From Desulfarculus sp. (GTDB lineage Bacteria > Desulfobacterota > Desulfarculia > Desulfarculales > Desulfarculaceae): 7,085 nt of DNA. The stretch lies in NCBI GenBank assembly GCA_020216625.1, contig JAIUYB010000113.1, forward strand, positions 1 to 7,085, given 5' to 3'. The position numbers and the translations under genes were made by a program. Positions 1 to 4,060 of this stretch are shown piece by piece. Position 1 is the stretch's first letter; every line of letters starts with the position of its first letter. The notes beneath the pieces are model-generated. The model was not told the origin of the DNA, did not search any database, and saw only the letters and a program-made list of their open reading frames with translations.

Positions 1-504
1 GGGCACGCTCATGCTGCCCCCGCCGATGCCCACCAGGGCCGAAACCAGGCCGATCAACAGGCCAGCCAGGTTGGTGCCCGCCACGCCGGGCATTTCGCGG
101 CTGGCCTTGGGCTTGAAATCCAGGAACATCTGGGCCGCCACCAAGAGCAGGAAAATGGCGAAGAAGATCTTCAGGAAATTGGTGGAGAGCTGGGCCGCCA
201 CCCAGGTGCCGCAAAAGGTGCCCACCAGGATGCCGATGGTGATGTCGCGCACGATGCGCCAATTCACCCCGCCCCGTTTGTGGTGGGCGCGGAAAGAGCT
301 GATGGAGGTGAAGATGATGGTGGCCAGCGAGGTGCCCAGCACGGCGTGGGCCAGGTAATGATGGGGGTAGCCCTGGGCGGTGAAGATCATGGTCAAGGCC
401 GGCACGATCACCAGCCCGCCTCCCACGCCCATCAGGCCGGCCAGCACCCCGGTGACCAGGCCGGTGCAGGCGTATAGCAGCCAATAGGTGATGGTCAGGT
501 CCAT
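1..504 (-). CDS. TSUP-family (TauE/SafE-type) membrane permease, partial
   Basis: The product is the N-terminal 168 residues of an inner-membrane transporter of the TSUP/TauE-SafE family. Characterised members move sulfite, sulfonates, organosulfur compounds or other small anions; the substrate here cannot be told. The hallmark glycine-rich motif is at residues 24-38 (GLMGVGGGLVIVPAL), and its second copy begins at 156-168 (ALVGIGGGSMSVP), showing the family's internal duplication. Hydrophobic segments lie at about 8-28, 30-45, 55-70, 88-105 and 110-128, with a short polar loop around 131-140. The ATG at 504 is preceded by AAGGAG (minus strand, 10 bases upstream), which fixes the start. The gene is cut by the left edge; family members are usually about 240-300 residues, so roughly 80-130 are missing. 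It lies 138 bases downstream of, and co-directional with, the cysteine-cluster gene, so co-transcription is possible. Confidence 0.9.
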   Translation of the reverse strand, partial: MDLTITYWLLYACTGLVTGVLAGLMGVGGGLVIVPALTMIFTAQGYPHHYLAHAVLGTSLATIIFTSISSFRAHHKRGGVNWRIVRDITIGILVGTFCGTWVAAQLSTNFLKIFFAIFLLLVAAQMFLDFKPKASREMPGVAGTNLAGLLIGLVSALVGIGGGSMSVP

Positions 505-520
505 GCCCTTGTCACTCCTT

Positions 521-540
521 GATGTCCGCGATGATGTCCG
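521..540. repeat. Short direct repeat upstream of the permease start
   Basis: GATGTCCG occurs at 521-528 and again at 533-540, a 12-base period. The pair lies immediately upstream of the permease Shine-Dalgarno on the minus strand, where it reads GGACATC twice. The spacing is about one helical turn, which could suit a direct-repeat regulator site. It is short enough to be chance. Confidence 0.35.
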
Positions 541-551
541 ATCGTGGCCCG

Positions 552-573
552 CGCCGGTCCGGGCCGACCGGCG
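552..573. repeat. Perfect 8-bp GC-rich hairpin between permease and cysteine-cluster gene
   Basis: CGCCGGTC (552-559) and GACCGGCG (566-573) are perfect inverted repeats around a 6-base loop. There is no T-run on either side, so it is not a standard intrinsic terminator. On the minus-strand transcript it would sit between the cysteine-cluster gene and the permease, where it could stabilise an mRNA end or separate expression of the two genes. Confidence 0.5.
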
Positions 574-642
574 GCGCGCAGTCTCAAAGCATACCCCTGG
601 GTGGCGAGTTGACAACCAGGCGGGACGGGCGGAGTGGAGGCG

Positions 643-1275
643 CTAGACCTTCAGGGCGCGCAGCACCGGGGCGTGGCTGGACCCCAGGGCCAGGGCTCGG
701 GCCACGTCGCGGCGGGCGTTGGCCAGACTGGGGACGTAATAGGCGGTCAGTCCGCCCAGGCGCTCCAGCTCCATCTGCACTCGCAGCAGGTCCACGGTGG
801 GGTAGGTCTGGCCGGGTTGGAATCGGGCGCGGTGGCAGATGCGCGAGACGCCTTCGATGTTTTGCGGTATGCCGTAGAGCCGGCAGGTCAGGGGCCGGCG
901 CGCATAGAGCAGACAGCGGCCTTGGTCCAGGAGCGGGCAGGGCACCCGCGCGGCGCTCAACACCCGCAGGCGCTCCTCGCCGGTTTGGGCCAAGGCCGCG
1001 GCCATGGCCTGGTCGAAAAGCTGGGCCGCCTTTTCGCCCCGGCGCAAGACCTCCCGCCGCGCCTGACGCGGAAGCTCCAAAAAACCCAGGGCCAGGGAGA
1101 GGGCCTCCGCCGGGGAGAGGTCGAACAGGGCGTGGCAGCAGTCGTCGCAACCCGGCCGACAGGCTACGGCCTGGGGATGCTCGGCCGCCACCCGGGCAAA
1201 GGAGGCGTCGGCCCGGGCCCGCAGCGCCTCAAGCTCGGCCATGATTTCGCGTAGGGTTTTTCCGGGGTGGACCAT
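643..1275 (-). CDS. YkgJ-family cysteine-cluster protein (putative metal-binding)
   Basis: This is a 210-residue soluble protein of the YkgJ/CxxCxxCC family, predicted to bind zinc or an iron-sulfur cluster. Its biochemical role is not established. Eight cysteines are visible. From the ATG at 1275 they are C39, C43, C46 and C47 (the CRPGCDDCC cluster), then C113 and C121 (CPLL...GRC), C131 (RPLTCRLYG) and C147. The order Cx3Cx2CC, then CP(L)LxxxxC, then RPxxCRxYG is the family signature. There is no signal peptide or membrane segment. The start is uncertain. The frame extends to a TTG at 1293, and other starts are ATG 1275 and ATG 1242; none has a clear Shine-Dalgarno. I chose 1275 as an ATG just upstream of a predicted helix. 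The gene diverges from the RRM gene and precedes the TSUP permease on the same strand. Confidence 0.85.
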   Translation of the reverse strand: MVHPGKTLREIMAELEALRARADASFARVAAEHPQAVACRPGCDDCCHALFDLSPAEALSLALGFLELPRQARREVLRRGEKAAQLFDQAMAAALAQTGEERLRVLSAARVPCPLLDQGRCLLYARRPLTCRLYGIPQNIEGVSRICHRARFQPGQTYPTVDLLRVQMELERLGGLTAYYVPSLANARRDVARALALGSSHAPVLRALKV

Positions 1276-1518
1276 GGCCCAAGCATAACGCAAAGCCAGG
1301 GAGATGGCACGGTCCGGCGCGGGTGTCGCAAAGGGGGTTTAAAAATCCACGCGGTTGTGATAGGTTAAAAACAACAGACCGCCCAATCAGTCCAAATTTT
1401 CCGCTAGATTCGCCGGCGCGACGAGCGTCCATCTCAGCAAAAAAGTTTAGGCTCATTGAGCTTTCACGAATCCCCCCTCATGGGGAGGGACAATGCTTTT
1501 TCATTGGAGTCCGAAAGC
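1276..1518. other. Divergent intergenic region between cysteine-cluster and RRM genes
   Basis: This is about 240 bases, visibly richer in A/T than the flanking genes (for example 1337-1380 and 1438-1450). It must carry the promoters for the leftward cysteine-cluster gene and the rightward RRM gene. I could not assign convincing -35/-10 pairs on either strand. Small inverted repeats occur at 1451-1461 (GCTC-ATT-GAGC), 1472-1490 (C-run against G-run) and 1491-1506, all on the RRM leader side. Confidence 0.5.
1491..1509 (+). promoter_or_regulatory. Leader hairpin abutting the RRM gene Shine-Dalgarno
   Basis: CAATG (1491-1495) and CATTG (1502-1506) form a perfect 5-bp stem around a U-rich loop (CTTTTT). 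The last G of the stem is the first G of the GGAG Shine-Dalgarno (1506-1509), which lies 9 bases before the ATG at 1519. A C-run/G-run inverted repeat sits directly upstream (1472-1490). A weak stem touching the ribosome site could tune translation with temperature. The stem and the SD are seen; the regulatory role is inference. Confidence 0.4.
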
Positions 1519-1791
1519 ATGGGAAACAATATCTACGTGGGCAACCTGTCTTATAATTCCGACGACGCCACCCTGCGCGAGCTTTTCTCTCGGCATGGGG
1601 CGGTGATCAAGGCCCAGGTGGTCATGGACCGAGAGACCGGACGTTCGCGCGGGTTTGGTTTCGTGGAGATGGAGAACAACAGTGCGGCCCAGGCCGCCAT
1701 CCAGGCCCTGAACGGCGCCGAGGTGGATGGACGTTCGCTGAAGGTCAACGAGGCCAAGCCCCGCGAGCCACGCGAGCAGCGTCGCTGGTAG
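1519..1791 (+). CDS. Small single-RRM RNA-binding protein
   Basis: This 90-residue protein is almost entirely one RNA recognition motif. RNP2 is IYVGNL at residues 5-10 and RNP1 is RGFGFVEM at residues 44-51, with the exposed aromatics Y6, F46 and F48 that stack on RNA bases. A QAAIQALNG helix follows, then VDGRSLKVNEAKP as the last strand. A short basic tail ends in R/K-rich residues and Trp. It should bind single-stranded RNA in the cytoplasm; related small RRM proteins in cyanobacteria are often cold-induced. The frame extends upstream to a TTG at 1456, but the ATG at 1519 has a GGAG at 1506-1509 and places RNP2 at the usual distance from the N-terminus. The gene is monocistronic by appearance: it is followed by structured sequence and an intrinsic terminator. 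Confidence 0.93.
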   Translation: MGNNIYVGNLSYNSDDATLRELFSRHGAVIKAQVVMDRETGRSRGFGFVEMENNSAAQAAIQALNGAEVDGRSLKVNEAKPREPREQRRW

Positions 1792-1799
1792 CCGCGTTG

Positions 1800-1855
1800 C
1801 GAGGCCCCATGGCGCTGCACCGCGTGGTTCCGCGGGGTTAGCGTTATCCGCCTCG
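1800..1855 (+). repeat. Nested hairpin in the RRM gene 3' region
   Basis: An outer stem pairs CGAGGC (1800-1805) with GCCTCG (1850-1855). Inside it CGCT (1813-1816) pairs with AGCG (1840-1843), and CCGCG (1820-1824) with CGCGG (1831-1835). It begins 9 bases after the RRM stop and lies before the terminator, so it would be part of the mRNA 3' UTR. No T-run follows. It could protect the 3' end, bind the RRM protein, or be part of a 3'-derived small RNA; these roles are inference. Confidence 0.45.
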
Positions 1856-1877
1856 GCCGGGCTTGGCTTCGCACCGT

Positions 1878-1925
1878 TCCCGCGTCCCGCTGGCCCTCCC
1901 GCCGGTCGGAACGCGGGAGCTTTTT
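1878..1925 (+). terminator. Rho-independent terminator after the RRM gene
   Basis: TCCCGCGT (1878-1885) pairs perfectly with ACGCGGGA (1911-1918), followed by GC and five T (1921-1925). The apparent loop itself folds: 1887-1894 pairs with 1901-1909 through G/C pairs, one G-U pair and a single bulged T, giving a long hairpin. It ends transcription from the RRM gene, and separates it from the small charged-protein gene. Confidence 0.85.
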
Positions 1926-1963
1926 CGGTTGCGGCCTTGGAGGGCCATTTCCCCCCGATGATG

Positions 1964-2019
1964 GAACCTTTTGGGCCAAGTTGGGCCCGACCGCCAGTCT
2001 CGATTGCGCGCCAAGGTTC
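1964..2019 (+). repeat. Inverted repeat upstream of the small charged-protein gene
   Basis: GAACCTT (1964-1970) and AAGGTTC (2013-2019) are perfect inverted repeats. The stem extends by GG (1973-1974) against CC (2011-2012) across a two-base bulge. It lies between the RRM terminator and the Shine-Dalgarno at 2035-2040, so it may be a leader structure. I see no clear -35/-10 here. Confidence 0.3.
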
Positions 2020-2046
2020 TTCGCCGGGGCCCAAGGGAGGGTTGAA

Positions 2047-2268
2047 GTGGCGAGATCAAAATACCAGGCCAACAAGCGGCAAAAGGAAATCGCCCGGGAG
2101 AGGAAACAGGAGCTGAAGCGCCAGCAAAAACTGGAGAAAAAGCTGGGCGGCGTGGAAGGCGCCGAGGCCTGGGACGCGATTCCGGCGGAGCCCAGCCCGG
2201 ACGCGGAGGTCTCGGACGCTCCCCCTGCCCCAAGCCCGTCCGCCGAGGCCACCTCCGAGGCGGATTGA
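2047..2268 (+). CDS. Small highly charged protein with basic helical N-terminus and acidic tail
   Basis: This is a 73-residue protein of unknown function. Residues 1-33 are dominated by K, R, E and Q (MARSKYQANKRQKEIARERK and onward) and should form one long charged helix, possibly a coiled coil or RNA-binding arm. Residues 34-73 are low-complexity, rich in Ala, Pro, Glu and Asp (PAEPSPDAEV, APPAPSPSAEA). There is no signal peptide or membrane segment. The GTG at 2047 is chosen because GGGAGG (2035-2040) sits 6 bases upstream; the frame could extend to a TTG at 1981, but that extension has no SD. I recall similar small K/R-rich proteins in delta-proteobacteria, but that recollection is unverified. 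Its position just after the RRM gene hints at an RNA- or ribosome-related role, although a terminator separates them. Confidence 0.72.
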   Translation: MARSKYQANKRQKEIARERKQELKRQQKLEKKLGGVEGAEAWDAIPAEPSPDAEVSDAPPAPSPSAEATSEAD

Positions 2269-2454
2269 CCTTCGCTCCCTCCGCGTCGCCGCCTGCGGCC
2301 CGCCGGTGCTGCGCCTGTCCGGCCAGCCAGTCCATGGCCGCGCCCAACCCCGCATCGCCTTGCCCCACCAGCAAGAACCCCCACCCGCCGCGGGCGTCTC
2401 GCCTGGCGGCCGAACCAATGGCGCCCGAAAAGTTCGGGTGGGCTTGTCGGCTGC

Positions 2455-2481
2455 AAAAACTGCGGTAGACTGGAACCGCAG
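2455..2481 (-). terminator. Minus-strand Rho-independent terminator
   Basis: Read on the minus strand, CTGCGGT pairs perfectly with ACCGCAG around an 8-base loop (plus-strand 2460-2466 and 2475-2481), followed at once by five T (A-run at 2455-2459 on the plus strand). This is a classic intrinsic terminator for a leftward transcript. No leftward gene is evident to its right, so it either ends a small RNA or blocks antisense readthrough toward the charged-protein gene. Confidence 0.6.
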
Positions 2482-2580
2482 AGGCTTTGAGTGAGTGATC
2501 AAACTAATTGTGCCTGAATGACTCTCCTGCATTACAACATGGCGTTATCACAACCCAAAAACTGCAAGACGCACCAGGTG

Positions 2581-2626
2581 GGCGTTGTCCGAGCTCGCTG
2601 AGCCTTTCTGGTCAACCGGCAACGCC
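2581..2626. repeat. Interrupted inverted repeat in the lower-GC island
   Basis: GGCGTTG (2581-2587) and CAACGCC (2620-2626) are perfect inverted repeats, extended by CC (2589-2590) against GG (2618-2619) past one bulged base. The loop contains a smaller stem, GCTC/GAGC (2593-2596 with 2600-2603). Upstream bases near 2569-2577 could pair competitively with the left arm. The structure lies to the right of the minus-strand terminator and could belong to the same leftward RNA. Confidence 0.35.
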
Positions 2627-2711
2627 AAATGGCCCGATCGGTGGATAACACGGGGCATCACGTCGAAAACATAGGTAAATCTCGCCATGATCATTTTGGG
2701 GGCCTCGGGAG

Positions 2712-2739
2712 TTGCAAAAGCACAGACTTGAATTAGAAT
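2712..2739 (+). promoter_or_regulatory. Probable sigma70-type promoter of the RND efflux operon
   Basis: The -35 is TTGCAA (2712-2717, 4 of 6 consensus) and the -10 is TAGAAT (2734-2739, 5 of 6), with a 16-base spacer. The predicted start is near 2746, giving a leader of about 108 bases before the adaptor ATG. The -10 lies inside the left half of the palindromic operator, the arrangement expected for direct repression. Confidence 0.5.
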
Positions 2740-2754
2740 GAACGTTCAAACTAA
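2733..2754. promoter_or_regulatory. Palindromic operator, likely for a TetR-family repressor
   Basis: The core TGAACGTTCA (2739-2748) is a perfect 10-bp palindrome. It is flanked by AA on each side and then by TTAG (2733-2736) and CTAA (2751-2754), which are also mutually inverted. In all, 18 of 22 bases are symmetric. It overlaps the -10 and predicted start of the efflux promoter. TetR/AcrR-family repressors commonly control RND pumps through palindromes of this size and type; the family assignment is inference because no regulator gene lies in the window. Confidence 0.65.
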
Positions 2755-2798
2755 CCCGCTTCCACCCGGCGGCCGCCGCGGTCAGGGGAGGGGGCGGG

Positions 2799-2829
2799 AC
2801 GCCAGGCCCGAGGGGCTGGCGTTGGTTTT
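2799..2829 (+). promoter_or_regulatory. Leader hairpin with trailing T-stretch before the adaptor gene
   Basis: ACGCCAG (2799-2805) pairs perfectly with CTGGCGT (2816-2822) around a 10-base loop that can add two or three C-G pairs. TGGTTTT follows (2823-2829), 11 bases before the adaptor Shine-Dalgarno. The shape resembles a weak intrinsic terminator, so it could be an attenuator. The T-run is short and interrupted by GG, so a plain stabilising leader stem is equally possible. Confidence 0.35.
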
Positions 2830-2853
2830 CCCCATTGTCGAGGAAATTTGATC

Positions 2854-4041
2854 ATGCGGATCAAGCGTAGCCTAATGCTGGTGAGTGTCGCCGGGGTGCT
2901 GGTGGCCGGAGCGCTTATGTTCATCTTTCGCAGCCAGCCCCAGGCCGTGGTGAACCAAGCGCCACGCATTCCGGAGGTTGGGGTGGTGACGCTCAAGGCC
3001 CAGCCGGCGGCCCTCAAGGCCGAGCTGGCCGGCCGCACCTCGGCCTTCCTGGTGGCGGAGGTTCGCCCCCAAGTCACCGGCATCATCCAGAAGCGCCTGT
3101 TCGTGGAGGGCGCGGATGTCAAGGCCGGCGTGGCCTTGTACCAGATCGACCCGGCCACCTACCAAGCCTCGCTGGACAGTGCCAAGGCCGCCTTGGCCAA
3201 GGCCGAGGCCAACCTGTTCTCGGCCAAGCTCAAGGCGGATCGCTATAAGGATCTGGTGGGGATCAAGGCCGTGAGCCAACAAGATTACGACGATGCGGTG
3301 GCGGCCCTGAAGCAGGGCGAGGCCGAGGTGGCCTCCAGCCGGGCGGCCCTGGAGAATGCCCGCATCAACCTGGATTACACCCGGGTCACCGCGCCCATCT
3401 CCGGTCGCATCGGCCGCTCCGCGGTGACCCCCGGGGCCCTGGTGACCGCCAACCAGGCCACCAGCCTGGCCACCGGGACCCAACTGGACCCCATTTATGT
3501 GGACGTCACCCAGTCCAGCGCCGACCTCCTGCGCCTGAAACGCCAATTGGCCAGCGGCCAAGTCAAGGGTCTGGCCAAGTCCAAGGCCAAGGCCACCCTG
3601 ATCCTGGAGGACGGCAGCACCTATCCCCTGGAGGGCCAGGTCCAATTCTCCGAGGTGACGGTGGACCAGAGCACCGGCACCATCACCCTGCGGGCGGTTT
3701 TCCCCAATCCCAGGCATGAGTTGCTGCCGGGGATGTACGTCCGGGCCATCCTGGAGACCGGCATCGACGAGCAGGCCATCCTGGTGCCCCAGCAGGCGGT
3801 GGCGCGCAACCAAAAGGCCGAGCCGGTGGCCATGGTGGTGGACGCGCAGGGCAAGGTGGAGCAGCGGCGGTTGGAGTTGAGCCGGTCGGTGGGCAACCAG
3901 TGGCTGGTCCTGTCCGGCTTGGCCGATGGCGAGCGGGTGATCGTGGAGGGCCTGCAGAAGGTCAAGCCTGGGGCCATGGCCCGGGCGGTGGAAATGGAAT
4001 CCCCGGGCGCGCCGGCCGACGCCAGCCCGGTCAAGCACTAG
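2854..4041 (+). CDS. acrA: RND efflux periplasmic adaptor, AcrA/MexA type
   Basis: This is a 395-residue membrane-fusion (adaptor) protein that bridges an RND transporter to an outer-membrane TolC/OprM-type channel. Residues 7-25 form a hydrophobic N-terminal segment. It has no lipobox, and the whole protein contains no cysteine, so it is probably held by an uncleaved anchor instead of a lipid. The lipoyl half-motif lies at about 65-100 ([20 protein letters not shown], then [17 protein letters not shown]). The alpha-hairpin is at 101-172. The second lipoyl half is at 173-212 ([17 protein letters not shown]), followed by [12 protein letters not shown]. The beta-barrel is at about 215-300 ([16 protein letters not shown]) and the membrane-proximal domain at 305-380 ([16 protein letters not shown]). 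Similarity to AcrA/MexA runs along the whole length. ATG 2854 has GAGGA at 2840-2844; a TTG at 2848 is too close to it. The stop is 19 bases before the transporter. Confidence 0.95.
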   Translation: MRIKRSLMLVSVAGVLVAGALMFIFRSQPQAVVNQAPRIPEVGVVTLKAQPAALKAELAGRTSAFLVAEVRPQVTGIIQKRLFVEGADVKAGVALYQIDPATYQASLDSAKAALAKAEANLFSAKLKADRYKDLVGIKAVSQQDYDDAVAALKQGEAEVASSRAALENARINLDYTRVTAPISGRIGRSAVTPGALVTANQATSLATGTQLDPIYVDVTQSSADLLRLKRQLASGQVKGLAKSKAKATLILEDGSTYPLEGQVQFSEVTVDQSTGTITLRAVFPNPRHELLPGMYVRAILETGIDEQAILVPQQAVARNQKAEPVAMVVDAQGKVEQRRLELSRSVGNQWLVLSGLADGERVIVEGLQKVKPGAMARAVEMESPGAPADASPVKH

Positions 4042-4060
4042 CAGAAAAGGCGTTAAGCCA

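Larger units (their letters stand above)
2269..2853. other. 585-base intergenic region before the efflux operon
   Basis: No convincing gene is present. The left part (2269-2450) is very GC-rich; open frames on both strands there have no Shine-Dalgarno and no recognisable motif. It includes a tight hairpin at 2424-2438 (CCCGAA-AAG-TTCGGG). The middle (2482-2760) has visibly lower GC and holds a minus-strand terminator at its left edge, an interrupted inverted repeat (2581-2626) and a 48-codon minus-strand ORF without an SD (2548-2694). The right part carries the efflux promoter and palindromic operator (2712-2754), then a GC-rich leader with a hairpin (2799-2822). Confidence 0.7.

Noticed and set aside
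519..1254. Long open frames on both strands overlapping the cysteine-cluster gene
   Set aside because: They are shadows in GC-rich DNA: Arg/Pro/Gly/Ala-rich with no motifs. The minus-strand frame with the ordered cysteine signature is the real gene.
2269..2494. Possible gene or gene relic in the GC-rich stretch after the charged-protein gene (plus frame ending at 2494, or minus frame reading through 2374)
   Set aside because: Both strands show G/C-rich third positions, so composition does not choose between them. There is no Shine-Dalgarno, no recognisable motif, and the minus frame has no natural stop before running antisense through the charged-protein gene.
2548..2694. 48-codon minus-strand ORF
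   Set aside because: It has ATG starts but no ribosome site and no recognised family. Kept only as part of the small-RNA/relic finding, not called as a gene.
2739..2748. LexA (SOS) box reading of TGAACGTTCA
   Set aside because: Gram-positive-type LexA boxes have GAAC and GTTC separated by four bases; here they abut, so a TetR-type operator fits better.
2767..2778. 12-bp palindrome CGGCGGCCGCCG in the efflux leader as an operator
   Set aside because: Simple G/C repetition gives such palindromes readily in this composition, and it lies downstream of the predicted start without other support.
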